Shown piece by piece: positions 1 to 8,016 of a stretch of 47,353 nt of DNA (positions are counted from its first letter, which is position 1; the number at the start of each line of letters is the position of its first letter). This DNA comes from Actinomycetes bacterium (lineage in GTDB: Bacteria; Actinomycetota; Actinomycetes; Streptosporangiales; Streptosporangiaceae): assembly GCA_021793235.1 (NCBI GenBank), contig JAJYTD010000034.1:1-47353 (forward strand), given 5' to 3'. The notes below the pieces were generated by a model. That model was not told where the DNA came from. It was given only the letters and a program-made list of their open reading frames with translations, and did no database searches. Both the position numbers and the translations under genes were made by a program.

Positions 1-70
1 CCGGGCGGCGCTGGAGCCGCGTTGTGCCACGCGCCGAGAGGCGACCGCCGCATCAACCTGGCACGCGTCA

Positions 71-104
71 ACGGCTCCGGCAGGCACCCGCCCGCCGGAG
101 CCGT
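71..104. terminator. GC-rich hairpin, possible terminator
   Basis: Perfect 11 bp inverted repeat (ACGGCTCCGGC, 71-81, pairing with 94-104) with a 12 nt loop. It may end a gene lying left of the window. No T-tract follows, which is usual in actinomycetes. I see no credible gene in 1-280. Confidence 0.35.
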
Positions 105-280
105 CCGCATATCGCGCGGCGCGGGCAGCCCCCTGGCCGGCGCCGGCCCTACCGGATCCCCTGAGCAGGGAAACCCCGCGCGCCTTACCCACTGGAGGGC
201 CGAGGATCCGGTACAAGCCGCTGGGCAGACGCAGCAACTTCGGGGGCCTAACCGGAAGATCCCTGGGTAGCCGGACAGCC

Positions 281-751
281 ATGGATGCCAACGCATCGAG
301 CATGGCGACCTATATCGGCCGGGGCGTCTGCGCGGGTCTCGCCGGAACCGTGGTGATGACCGCCTTCCAGGAACTCGTCGAGATGCCGGTGACCGGGCGC
401 GGCGACAGCTACGCGCCGGCGAGGCTCGCCGAGAAGGTCCTGCCCATCCGCCCGAAGACCGCGCGGGGGCGGACCTGCCTGAACTGGACCACCCACTTCG
501 GGCTCGGGGTCATGTGGGGCGCCGCCTACGGCGTCGCCGCCCGCGCCGGACTGCGCGGCCGGTCGGCTCTGGCCACCGTATTCAGCACCGTCTACACCGG
601 TGATGTCCTGCTGAACACCGCACTGGGCCTGTACCAGCCCTTGACGTGGTCCAAGCAGGACCTCGTGGTCGACGTCCTGGACAAGTTCGTCCAGGCCACA
701 GCCACGGGAGTGATCTTCGACCGCTGCCTGGACCCGGAGCGCCCGTCCTAG
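281..751 (+). CDS. Predicted membrane protein, YagU/DUF1440-like
   Basis: A 156-residue protein of unknown function. Hydrophobic stretches near residues 12-27, 68-85 and 97-115 suggest three or four membrane passes. The first (GVCAGLAGTVVMTAFQE) resembles the start of small YagU/DUF1440-type inner-membrane proteins. The resemblance is from pattern only. A second in-frame ATG at 302 could be the true start because no good ribosome site precedes 281. It converges on the prenyltransferase gene, whose end lies 25 bp away, so it is not part of that operon. Confidence 0.6.
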   Translation: MDANASSMATYIGRGVCAGLAGTVVMTAFQELVEMPVTGRGDSYAPARLAEKVLPIRPKTARGRTCLNWTTHFGLGVMWGAAYGVAARAGLRGRSALATVFSTVYTGDVLLNTALGLYQPLTWSKQDLVVDVLDKFVQATATGVIFDRCLDPERPS

Positions 752-776
752 CCGGCCGAGGCTGCGGGAGCGGGGC

Positions 777-1637
777 TCAGGCCATGTCCGAGCCCCGCAG
801 CAGGAGCAGCGCCACGGCCAGGCCCGCCACCGTGATCGCCGCACGGAACGGCCACCGGCTCCGGGCCCTTGACGGGACGGCCGTGCCCGCGACCGCGACG
901 GCCCCGGCCAGTGCCGCCAGCACCCAACCCACCATTCCCACCGCCCCGGGCGGGCCCGCGACCAGTACACCCACGGCCGCCAGCATCACCAGCGGAGCCA
1001 GCCACCGGCAGGCCGCGCGGTCCAGCCGCTGCGGCAACCCGCGCACGCCGGCCGCGAGGTCGTCCTCAATGTCGGGAAGCACATTGACCAGGTGCGCTCC
1101 CACGCCCAGCAGCGCCCCCGCCGCAACCGCCCACCAGGCCGGCCACGGCTGCGACGGCAGGCCGAGGGTGACGAAGGCCGGCAGGGAACCGAACCCCACC
1201 GCATAGGGCAGCGGAGACAGCGCCGTGCGCTTGACCCCCAGGTTGTAGGCCCAGCCTCCGGCCACCATGCCCCCCACGTGAACGGCGCCCGCGAGGGCAC
1301 CGCTCAGCAGCGACAGCGGCACGCACAGGACCAGGGCCGCCGCAGCCGCCACAGCCACGGTGCGGGGCGAGAGCTCACCGGTGGCCGCCGGCTTGTCACG
1401 GCGCCCGGCGGCCGTGTCCCGCTGCGCATCGACCGCGTCGTTGCACCAGCCCACCGAGAGCTGGCCGGCCAGCACGGCCGCGGCCACCGCCGCCGACCCC
1501 GCCATCCCGCGGCCTGCCGCCGCGGCCAGCGCGGTCGTAAACACCGTCACGGCCAGGGCCGGCTCCAGGTGGCAGCAGCGCAGCAGTACCGAAACGCCGC
1601 GTGTCGCGCGCGGGAGAACCGCCAGGTGGAGAGACAT
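777..1637 (-). CDS. UbiA-family prenyltransferase
   Basis: Integral membrane prenyltransferase of 286 residues that would attach an isoprenoid chain from a prenyl diphosphate to an aromatic or lipid acceptor. Two Asp-rich motifs that bind Mg-diphosphate are visible: NDxxDxxxD at residues 66-74 (in CNDAVDAQRD) and PDIEDD near residue 195. Many hydrophobic helices fill the rest, as the family requires. The start at 1637 (MSLHLAVLP) was chosen because upstream in-frame sequence is low-complexity and would run into the polyketide synthase gene. It is transcribed away from the type III polyketide synthase and only about 40 bp separate the two starts, so they very likely share a control region. The acceptor may be the phenolic or quinone product of that neighbouring operon; this is inferred. 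Confidence 0.85.
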   Translation of the reverse strand: MSLHLAVLPRATRGVSVLLRCCHLEPALAVTVFTTALAAAAGRGMAGSAAVAAAVLAGQLSVGWCNDAVDAQRDTAAGRRDKPAATGELSPRTVAVAAAAALVLCVPLSLLSGALAGAVHVGGMVAGGWAYNLGVKRTALSPLPYAVGFGSLPAFVTLGLPSQPWPAWWAVAAGALLGVGAHLVNVLPDIEDDLAAGVRGLPQRLDRAACRWLAPLVMLAAVGVLVAGPPGAVGMVGWVLAALAGAVAVAGTAVPSRARSRWPFRAAITVAGLAVALLLLRGSDMA

Positions 1638-1665
1638 GATTGCAAGGTAGACGCTATGTCCCTGT

Positions 1666-1672
1666 GAGGAGG
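1666..1672 (+). promoter_or_regulatory. Strong Shine-Dalgarno before an ATC codon
   Basis: GAGGAGG followed five bases later by ATC at 1678, in frame with the type III polyketide synthase. No ATG, GTG or TTG occurs in that frame between the upstream stop (1648-1650) and about 1897. This site therefore decides the start: either ATC is used, or the base at 1680 is wrong. Confidence 0.6.
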
Positions 1673-1677
1673 ACACC

Positions 1678-2826
1678 ATCGGTACGCGTGTCCCCGCAAC
1701 CGCCGACGACGCCCATGCACCGCTACCGGCCGCCGTTTCGGGTTCGGCGGTCGCCTCCGGCGAAGCGACCACGATCGCCGCCGTCCACACCGTCCTGCCG
1801 CCGCACCGCTACACCCAGGACGATCTCACCGAACGGATCGGCGACCTGTGCCTGGCCCCGGGCGCCGACCGCACCCTGCTGCGCCGCATCCACGCCTCCG
1901 CCGGGGTGCACACGCGCCACCTCGCCCTGCCGATCGACCGCTACCCCGGACTCGGCGACTTCGGGCTGGCCAACGACGCATGGATCGCAGTAGGGCTCGA
2001 CCTGGGCGAGCAGGCCCTCACCGGTGCGCTGAAGGAGGCCGGGCTCACCCCGGCCGACGTCGACCTGCTGGTGTGCACATCGGTCACCGGTATCGCCGCC
2101 CCCTCGCTCGATGCCCGCCTGGCCGGGCGCATGCGGCTGCGGCCCGACCTCAAAAGGATCCCGGTGTTCGGCCTGGGGTGTGTCGCGGGTGCGGCCGGCC
2201 TCGCCCGCGTGCACGACTACCTGCGCGGGCACCCCGGCGGCGTCGCTGTGCTGCTCACCGTCGAACTGTGCTCGCTGACACTGCAGCACCGCGACGGCTC
2301 CGCCGTCAACCTCGTCGCCGGCGCCCTGTTCGGCGACGGCGCGGCGGCGGTCGTCGCATGCGGCGGCGACCGCCCCGGGCCGGACACCGCCGGACCGGAG
2401 ATGATCGCCACGCGCAGCCGCCTCTACCCCGACACCGAGCACCTCCTGGGGTGGGACATCGGCGCCACCGGTTTCCGCGTCATCATCGGCGCCGACCTGC
2501 CCGACACGGTCGGCACCCACCTCGGCCACGAGGTGCGCGCCTTCCTCGCCGACCACGGCCTCACCACCGACGACATCGGCACCTGGATATGCCATCCCGG
2601 AGGCCCCAAGGTGCTGCACGCCATCGCCGACGCACTCGACCTGCCCGACCGCGCCTTGGCGGCCACCTGGCGCTCACTGGCCGCTGTAGGAAACCTCTCC
2701 TCCGCCTCCGTACTGCACGTGCTGCAGAACACCTGGGAAGCGGGCCGGCCCGACCCCGGAACCTGGGGCCTGCTTTTGGCGATGGGCCCGGGGTTCAGTT
2801 CCGAACTCGTCCTGCTGCGCTGGTGA
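1678..2826 (+). CDS. Type III polyketide synthase (chalcone synthase fold)
   Basis: Homodimeric condensing enzyme that extends an acyl-CoA starter with malonyl-CoA to make alkylresorcinols, alkylpyrones or similar phenolics. With the start at 1678 it has 382 residues, normal for the family. The catalytic triad is Cys168 (GLGCVAG), His306 (CHPGGP) and Asn339 (VGNLSSAS), almost exactly at the chalcone-synthase positions 164/303/336. GDGAAAVV near residue 220 is also typical. Codons from AVHTVLPPHRYTQ onward read as the true N-terminus, so a start at the first in-frame ATG (1906) would remove essential sequence. The methyltransferase gene follows after 10 bp and the FAD enzyme overlaps that gene, so the three form an operon like srsABC (phenolic lipid quinones of Streptomyces). 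The starter acyl chain cannot be read from the sequence. Confidence 0.88.
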   Translation: MGTRVPATADDAHAPLPAAVSGSAVASGEATTIAAVHTVLPPHRYTQDDLTERIGDLCLAPGADRTLLRRIHASAGVHTRHLALPIDRYPGLGDFGLANDAWIAVGLDLGEQALTGALKEAGLTPADVDLLVCTSVTGIAAPSLDARLAGRMRLRPDLKRIPVFGLGCVAGAAGLARVHDYLRGHPGGVAVLLTVELCSLTLQHRDGSAVNLVAGALFGDGAAAVVACGGDRPGPDTAGPEMIATRSRLYPDTEHLLGWDIGATGFRVIIGADLPDTVGTHLGHEVRAFLADHGLTTDDIGTWICHPGGPKVLHAIADALDLPDRALAATWRSLAAVGNLSSASVLHVLQNTWEAGRPDPGTWGLLLAMGPGFSSELVLLRW

Positions 2827-2836
2827 GAGGCGCCTC

Positions 2837-3352
2837 ATGCCCTGGTATGCACTGCTCGTCCTGGCCGTGGCCGCCGAACGTGTCGCCGAACTCGTCGTGG
2901 CCCGGCGCAACGCGGCCTGGACCCTGGCTCGCGCCGGTGTGGAGTACGGCCGCGGCCACTACCCGGTCATGGTCGCCCTGCACACGGGCCTGCTCGCCGG
3001 CTGCCTCCTCGAGCCCGTACTCGCCCACCGGCCGTTCCTGCCGCTTCTGGGATGGCCCATGCTGGTACTGGTCGCCCTGGCCCAAGCCCTGCGCTGGTGG
3101 TGCATCACGACACTGGGGCCCTACTGGAACACCCGCGTCATCGTCGTTCCCGGGGCCCGTCTGGTCAGCGCCGGCCCCTACCGGCTCCTGCGCCACCCCA
3201 ACTACGTCGCCGTCGTGGTAGAGATCGCCGCCCTGCCGCTGGTGCATTCGGCGTGGCTGACCGCAGTGGTGTTCACCGCGGCCAACGCGGCCCTGCTCGC
3301 GGTCCGCATCCGCTGCGAGAACACGGCACTGCGCCAGGCGGCGCCCGCATGA
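2837..3352 (+). CDS. Isoprenylcysteine carboxyl methyltransferase-family membrane methyltransferase (BpsB/SrsB-like)
   Basis: Small integral membrane methyltransferase of 171 residues. The C-terminal SAM-binding signature of the ICMT/PEMT fold is clear: GPYRLLRHPNYVAVVVE, with the RHPxY core and trailing Glu, between hydrophobic helices. Established relatives beside type III polyketide synthases (Bacillus BpsB, Streptomyces SrsB) O-methylate alkylpyrones or alkylresorcinols, not prenylated proteins. That role is assigned here from context. It begins 10 bp after the polyketide synthase and its end overlaps the FAD gene by 4 bp (ATGA), indicating translational coupling. Confidence 0.85.
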   Translation: MPWYALLVLAVAAERVAELVVARRNAAWTLARAGVEYGRGHYPVMVALHTGLLAGCLLEPVLAHRPFLPLLGWPMLVLVALAQALRWWCITTLGPYWNTRVIVVPGARLVSAGPYRLLRHPNYVAVVVEIAALPLVHSAWLTAVVFTAANAALLAVRIRCENTALRQAAPA

Positions 3353-4380
3353 GCACCGGATGCGACCTGCTGATCGCCGGAGGCGGCCCCGCCGGTCTGG
3401 CGACCGCCCTGCACGCCGCACACGCCGGTTTCGACGTCGTCGTGGCCGAGCCGCGCCAAGCGCCGATCGATAAAGCCTGCGGTGAGGGCCTGATGCCCGG
3501 CGCCGTGCGGGCCCTGCGCGCACTCGGCCTGACCGTGCCCGGCCACCCGATCTTCGGGATCCGCTACGTGCAGGGGCCCCACCGCGTCCAAGCGGCGTTC
3601 CGGCGCGACCCCGGCCTGGGCGTGCGCCGCACCAGCCTGCACACCGCCCTGCACCAGGCCGTTGTCGAAGCGGGGGTGCCCGTACTGCCCGTGCGGGTGG
3701 GGGAGGTGCACCAGGACGCCGCGGGTGTGACCGCGGCCGGAACGGGCCTGCGCGCACGGTGGCTGGTCGCCGCGGACGGCCTGCACTCGCCGGTGCGGCG
3801 CTCGCTGGGGCTGGGTGTGAAGACCTGCAGGGCGCCCCGCTACGGGCTGCGCCGCCACTACGCCGTGCCGCCGCGATCCCCCTATGTCGAAGTGCACTGG
3901 GGCCGGTGCGGGGAGGCGTATGTGACCCCGCTGGGCCCCCGGCTCGTCGGGGTCGCCCTGCTGACGGCCCAACGGGCCCCCTTCAGCGCCCAGTTGGCGG
4001 CCCTGCCCGAACTGGCCGACCGCTTCCCCCCGGAGGCGGCCTGCACCCCCGTGCGCGGTGCGGGACCGCTGCGCCAGAAGGTCCGCACCCGCGTCCACGG
4101 GCGGGTGCTGCTCGTCGGCGACGCCGCCGGATACATCGACGCGCTCACCGGCGAGGGGATCTCCCTGGCCCTGGTCGGCGCCCGCGCCCTGGTCGACAAC
4201 CTGCGCCGGGGCACCCCCGGCGGCTACGAGGCCGCCTGGCACCGCGCGACCCGCCGCTACCGGCTGTTGACCGAGTGCCTGGTGTGGGCCGGCCAGCGCC
4301 CCGCGCTCGCGCGGCGGATCACGCCCGCGGCCCAACTCCTGCCCGGCGTGTTCACCGCTGCGGTGAACACGCTGGCCTGA
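3349..4380 (+). CDS. FAD-dependent monooxygenase / geranylgeranyl-reductase-family flavoprotein (SrsC-like)
   Basis: Flavoprotein of 343 residues in the p-hydroxybenzoate-hydroxylase fold. It opens with the FAD dinucleotide motif GGGPAG (11-16) and ends the core with the ribityl-binding GDAAGYIDALTGEG motif near residue 260. The likely reaction is hydroxylation of the resorcinol ring made upstream, giving a hydroquinone that oxidises to a quinone, as for SrsC. A geranylgeranyl-reductase-like saturation is the alternative. The ATG at 3349 overlaps the methyltransferase stop. A large hairpin follows the stop codon and should end the operon. Confidence 0.82.
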   Translation: MSTGCDLLIAGGGPAGLATALHAAHAGFDVVVAEPRQAPIDKACGEGLMPGAVRALRALGLTVPGHPIFGIRYVQGPHRVQAAFRRDPGLGVRRTSLHTALHQAVVEAGVPVLPVRVGEVHQDAAGVTAAGTGLRARWLVAADGLHSPVRRSLGLGVKTCRAPRYGLRRHYAVPPRSPYVEVHWGRCGEAYVTPLGPRLVGVALLTAQRAPFSAQLAALPELADRFPPEAACTPVRGAGPLRQKVRTRVHGRVLLVGDAAGYIDALTGEGISLALVGARALVDNLRRGTPGGYEAAWHRATRRYRLLTECLVWAGQRPALARRITPAAQLLPGVFTAAVNTLA

Positions 4381-4385
4381 CTGGG

Positions 4386-4444
4386 CGGGAAGGGCCGGGG
4401 CTCCTTGTGAAGGGGGCGCGGGAGGAGCCGCCCGGCCCTTCCCG
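4386..4444 (+). terminator. Long hairpin ending the polyketide operon
   Basis: A 14 bp perfect stem (4386-4399 with 4431-4444, CGGGAAGGGCCGGG) continues after a 2 nt bulge as six more pairs (4400-4405 with 4423-4428). It lies 6 bp after the FAD gene stop. Its right arm is part of the 47 bp repeat found again at 9326. Confidence 0.7.
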
Positions 4445-4457
4445 GGCTGAGATCCGC
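4411..4457 (+). repeat. 47 bp direct repeat, left copy
   Basis: This stretch matches 9326-9372 at 46 of 47 positions in the same orientation; the one change is g/a at the fifth base. The copies lie just before the response regulator and just after the histidine kinase, so they bracket the whole transporter/sensor cassette. Confidence 0.85.
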
Positions 4458-4590
4458 TTCGCCGGATCGGAATCGGTCGCAGGCGCTCATGCGGTCTGAA
4501 TGAGATTGCAAAGGCGGGCGATAGGGTCCTCGGCGCCGTCGGCGGCCGTACCGGCCGGCGTCTAGGATGTGCCACGGAGAAGATGCCGGC

Positions 4591-5289
4591 ATGGATACAC
4601 CGAACGGGAAGCGCAGCGCGATGATCCGCGTCGTACTTGTCGACGACCAGGAGCTGGTGCGGGAGGGCTTTCGCATGGTCCTCGACGCCCAACCCGACAT
4701 CCAGGTCGTCGGCGAGGCCGGAGACGGGGATACCGCGCTGGAGCTGCTGCGGACTGTTGCGGCCGATGTCGTCCTCGTGGATGTCCGGATGCCGCGTGTG
4801 GACGGCGTGGAGGCCACACGCCGCATCTGCGCCGCTGACGGCGGCCCGCGCGTGCTGATCCTGACCACCTTCGACCTCGACGAGTACGCCTACGCGGCAT
4901 TGAAGGCCGGGGCGAGCGGATTCATGCTCAAAGACGCCCGGCCGCCGGATGTGCTGTCGGCGATCCGCTCCATCCACTCCGGCGACGCGGTGGTCGCTCC
5001 CAGCACGACGCGGCGGCTGCTCGACCGCTTCGCCGGCCACCTGCCCGACAGCGACGGACCTTCATCCGCTCCCGCGTCTCTTGATGTGCTGACGCCACGA
5101 GAACGTGAGGTGCTCGCGCTGGTGGCCCGCGGACTGTCGAACACCGAGATCGCCGACCGGCTGTATGTGTCCGAGGCCACGGTCAAAACCCACGTGGGGC
5201 GGATCCTGATGAAGCTCGGTCTGCGCGACCGGGCGCAGGCGGTGGTGTGCGCCTACGAGACCGGCCTGGTCGGCGTCCGCGGCGCATGA
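4591..5289 (+). CDS. NarL/FixJ-family response regulator
   Basis: Two-domain transcription regulator: receiver domain (acidic pair DD, phosphoacceptor Asp in VLVDVRMPR, Thr in LTTFD, Lys in MLKDARPPD) followed by a LuxR-type helix-turn-helix (LTPREREVLALVARGLSNTEIA ... TVKTH). Start 4591 has GGAGA about ten bases upstream. ATG 4621 (MIRVVLVDD) is the more common family start and equally possible; the phosphoacceptor is Asp54 counted from there. The likely partner kinase is 3.4 kb away at 8017, beyond an ABC transporter on the other strand, which suggests the pair controls that transporter. Confidence 0.9.
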   Translation: MDTPNGKRSAMIRVVLVDDQELVREGFRMVLDAQPDIQVVGEAGDGDTALELLRTVAADVVLVDVRMPRVDGVEATRRICAADGGPRVLILTTFDLDEYAYAALKAGASGFMLKDARPPDVLSAIRSIHSGDAVVAPSTTRRLLDRFAGHLPDSDGPSSAPASLDVLTPREREVLALVARGLSNTEIADRLYVSEATVKTHVGRILMKLGLRDRAQAVVCAYETGLVGVRGA

Positions 5290-5292
5290 GCC

Positions 5293-5313
5293 CATCGCCC
5301 CCGGTGGGCGATG
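5293..5313. terminator. Bidirectional terminator hairpin
   Basis: Perfect 8 bp stem CATCGCCC/GGGCGATG with a 5 nt loop, in the 33 bp gap between the convergent response regulator and ABC permease genes. Confidence 0.65.
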
Positions 5314-5322
5314 CTCGTTCGG

Positions 5323-6072
5323 TCAGCGGATGTCGAGACGGTCCAGGATGGCAGCAGTCCCGGCGACCACCACTGCGGTGAGGCTGAGGGCGGCCACCAC
5401 GACGGCGGCCACGGCACCGGTGGTGACGGTTCCGCTGTCCACGAACATCCCGGTTCCCAGTTGGGTGGCCCGGCCGAGTAGGCCATAGGGCACGACCACT
5501 GCCAGGACTTCGAGCCGGGTCATCAGCAGCACCACCCCTCCGATCGCCCCCAGCAGTGCCACGGCGACGGGGGCGGCGAAAGACCGCATGAGCATCGACA
5601 GGCCGGACTGCAGGGCTGCCACGGGCAGACACGCCAGCACGATGACAACGCTGACCAGAAAGTACGGGGCCGGCAATACCCCGGGCAGGGCGAACACCAG
5701 CTTGCCGACTACGACGACGCCCACCACCAGCACCGTCTGCATAGCTGCCGCGAGCACAGCCAGCACGGCCACCTTGCCGATCACCACGTGAAGACTCGAA
5801 ACGTGCCGACCCATCAGCGCGTTCCAGTTGCCGCCATGATGCTCGACCCGCCACACCAGCGAGGCCAGAGCGGCCACCCCGATGGCCAGAGGAAACAGAC
5901 CGTAGAAGATCACCACCCGCAACCACAGGGTGTGCCAGCCATCCTCGAGCCGCCCACCGGAGACGACCGTATTGGCTGCTCCGGTGATGACCGCCATCAG
6001 CGGCAGCAGCACCACCACAGCCCAGCTCAGGGAGCGCTTCAGCTTGAGAAACTCGGCTCGGACCGAACCCAT
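5323..6072 (-). CDS. ABC-2 type transporter permease (second)
   Basis: Integral membrane protein of 249 residues with about six hydrophobic helices. It begins MGSVRAEFLKLKRSLSWAVV, the typical opening of lantibiotic-immunity/bacitracin-type ABC-2 permeases. A short cytoplasmic segment holds the family-like phrase EHHGGNWNALMGRHVSS. It is the last gene of a three-gene operon, 3 bp after the preceding permease stop. It would form the membrane channel with that permease and exports or expels a peptide or antibiotic; the substrate is unknown. Confidence 0.85.
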   Translation of the reverse strand: MGSVRAEFLKLKRSLSWAVVVLLPLMAVITGAANTVVSGGRLEDGWHTLWLRVVIFYGLFPLAIGVAALASLVWRVEHHGGNWNALMGRHVSSLHVVIGKVAVLAVLAAAMQTVLVVGVVVVGKLVFALPGVLPAPYFLVSVVIVLACLPVAALQSGLSMLMRSFAAPVAVALLGAIGGVVLLMTRLEVLAVVVPYGLLGRATQLGTGMFVDSGTVTTGAVAAVVVAALSLTAVVVAGTAAILDRLDIR

Positions 6073-6075
6073 GGA

Positions 6076-6834
6076 TCAGGCCTCCTGACGGTCGAACAGG
6101 CGGGTGATGAGCATGAACAGAACGCCACCCGCGACCCCGAGAGCAAGCACGCTCAGGTGCGCCGGGGCCAGCCAGACCATGCCGCCTTCGCGCGCGTCGA
6201 CGGGCATGGCCAGTGCGTAGTACCCCCACGGGGGGAAGCAGCGGGCCAGCCATGTGGGCATCCCTGTGCTGGTCAAAGCCACGAACACGCCCAGTACCCC
6301 GACGCCCAATCCCACGAGCTGGTTTCCGATGCGTGCCGACAGGAGCAGGTGGAGCGCGAAGAGCACCAAGTTCACGACCACGATCGAAGCGGTGTAGCCG
6401 AGCCACTGCCCGGCCGGAAAAGCAACCGTGATGCCGACCAGCGTGCCGAGCGCGAACACCAGGCCGCTCTGGGCCAGGGTGGCCGCCACCACTACCGCAC
6501 CGGTGGCCACGAACTTGACCCGGCACACGTATCCAGGGGGCAGCCCCGAGGTCTGGGAGAACAGCCAGCCGTTTGCCTGGTGCTCGATGTCGACCTGCCG
6601 ACTGGCCAGCACCGCCAGCAGAATGGGCGAGGTCAACGGCACAGCCAGCGACATACTTCCGAGTAACCATTGCCAGGGCTGCCCGGAAGGATCCCCCACC
6701 GAGTCCAGGAAACCCGGAGTGGTGAACGCGAAGCACGACAGCGCGACTACACCGGCCACCATCGCGACCACGACAGGCACCACCCGAAGGCGGCGCATCT
6801 TGGCGAACTCGTTCGCCACGGCACGACCGATCAC
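6076..6834 (-). CDS. ABC-2 type transporter permease (first)
   Basis: Paired permease of 252 residues with six predicted helices. EHQANGWLFSQTSGLPPGYVC is the equivalent of the EHHGGNWNALMGRHVSS loop of its partner, so the two probably arose by duplication. It starts with GTG at 6834, overlapping the ATPase stop by 3 bases, so it is translationally coupled. The ATPase-permease-permease order matches LanFEG immunity transporters. Confidence 0.85.
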   Translation of the reverse strand: MIGRAVANEFAKMRRLRVVPVVVAMVAGVVALSCFAFTTPGFLDSVGDPSGQPWQWLLGSMSLAVPLTSPILLAVLASRQVDIEHQANGWLFSQTSGLPPGYVCRVKFVATGAVVVAATLAQSGLVFALGTLVGITVAFPAGQWLGYTASIVVVNLVLFALHLLLSARIGNQLVGLGVGVLGVFVALTSTGMPTWLARCFPPWGYYALAMPVDAREGGMVWLAPAHLSVLALGVAGGVLFMLITRLFDRQEA

Positions 6835-7727
6835 AGCCCCCGCCCCCCGGTGAGGTCCATGAACACGTCCTCAAGAGATTGGGCATCACGGCGCACGCCG
6901 TAGATGTCGATGCCGTCGCGAACAAGGCGGGAGACCACACCGGCCGTGCCCTTATGGTCCAGCCCGGACAGGCGCACAGCTTCACCGTCGACGCGGGTCG
7001 GGTGCCACTGAGCGGTCAGGGCGGCCGCCCGCTGAGGTTCCGGCGTGTCGATCAGCACATCAGGGGTGGACCGAGCCAGCAGCTGGTCCCGCGTGCCCTG
7101 AAAGAGCATGCGACCGTTGCCGAGGATGCCGAGCACGGTGGCCGTTCGGTCGATTTCGTCCAGCAGATGGCTGGAGACCATCACGGTGATCCCGCCATCG
7201 GCCAACTGTTTGAGCAAACGTCGGATCTCGTCGATACCGGCAGGGTCGAGACCGTTGGTGGGCTCATCGAGGATCAGCAGCCGGGGCTCGCGGGCCAACG
7301 CCATCGCGATCCCCAACCGTTGCTTCATGCCCAGTGAGTAGTCGCGGACCCGCTTGTCGAGATGGTCGTGCAGGCGCACGGTGTGCACCGCCCGGACGAC
7401 CTGATCGTCGTTGAGCTCCAACAGCCGCTGCACCAGGCGCATGTTCTCCCGACCCGTGAGGTGCCCATACGCAGGCGGGGACTCGATGAGCGAACCGATG
7501 TGGCCCAACAGCTCGCGGCGGGTAGAACGCCGCATGGGGCGGCCCATGATGCGGATCTCGCCGGTAGTAGGGCGCACCAACGACAGAAGCATCTTCATCG
7601 TGGTCGACTTCCCCGACCCGTTGGGCCCGAGAAAGCCGTACACGCACCCTTTGGGAACGCGCAAATCCAGGCCCTCGACAACCGCCCGGCCACCGTAGGT
7701 CTTACCCAGATCGTGGGTAGTGATCAT
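6831..7727 (-). CDS. ABC transporter ATP-binding protein, lantibiotic-immunity/BcrA-like
   Basis: Cytoplasmic ATPase of 298 residues powering the two downstream permeases. Walker A is GPNGSGKST, the signature is YSLGMKQRLGIA, Walker B is LLILDEPTNGLD, and the switch His is in VSSHLLDEID. The phrase GSLIESPPAYGHLTGREN after Walker A is characteristic of LanF/BcrA-type ATPases. I chose ATG 7727 (MITTHDLGKTYGG). A GTG ten codons upstream is possible but adds non-conserved residues. It diverges from the histidine kinase across a 289 bp control region. Confidence 0.9.
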   Translation of the reverse strand: MITTHDLGKTYGGRAVVEGLDLRVPKGCVYGFLGPNGSGKSTTMKMLLSLVRPTTGEIRIMGRPMRRSTRRELLGHIGSLIESPPAYGHLTGRENMRLVQRLLELNDDQVVRAVHTVRLHDHLDKRVRDYSLGMKQRLGIAMALAREPRLLILDEPTNGLDPAGIDEIRRLLKQLADGGITVMVSSHLLDEIDRTATVLGILGNGRMLFQGTRDQLLARSTPDVLIDTPEPQRAAALTAQWHPTRVDGEAVRLSGLDHKGTAGVVSRLVRDGIDIYGVRRDAQSLEDVFMDLTGGRGL

Positions 7728-7990
7728 TTCAGCCACAGGCCCACCGTGTCCCACCACGGCGCCCTGGGGCGTCTAGCCGGAGGTGGATCCTCGCGGTCAT
7801 CCGCAAAGAGGACGCGGACGTCAGCCTCGCCCTCAGGGGGTAGGGGCGGCCCCATAGAAGGACGGCCCCGGCAACAGTGGTGCCTGTCATCACGGTGCTG
7901 CTCGCCGCGGCCGCACCGCAGCGCCTCGGCGGCCTCCGCGTCGGCGGACGAACGACGAGCGAATTCTCGCGTGTCCTAGCTTTGCGTGAT

Positions 7991-8008
7991 CTACGACCCG
8001 CGTCGTAG
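7991..8008. promoter_or_regulatory. Palindrome CTACGAC-N4-GTCGTAG upstream of the kinase
   Basis: Perfect 7 bp arms separated by CCGC, 8 bp before the kinase GTG, in the control region shared with the divergent ABC operon. It is a candidate binding site for the response regulator at 4591 or for another dimeric repressor. Confidence 0.5.
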
Positions 8009-8016
8009 CACCACCG

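Noticed and set aside
150..270. Possible riboswitch in the leader of the first gene (AGCAGGGAAACC, GGATCCGG, CGCAGCAAC words).
   Set aside because: The words do not assemble into any riboswitch consensus I know, and pairing between them is weak.
1906..2826. ATG 1906 as the start of the type III polyketide synthase.
   Set aside because: It would remove about 76 conserved N-terminal residues, although a strong ribosome site lies further upstream.
5788..6666. Long plus-strand open frame opposite the ABC permeases.
   Set aside because: It is an antisense shadow. The minus-strand permeases have membrane helices and family motifs, and the plus frame is rich in His/Gln/Gly without a domain.
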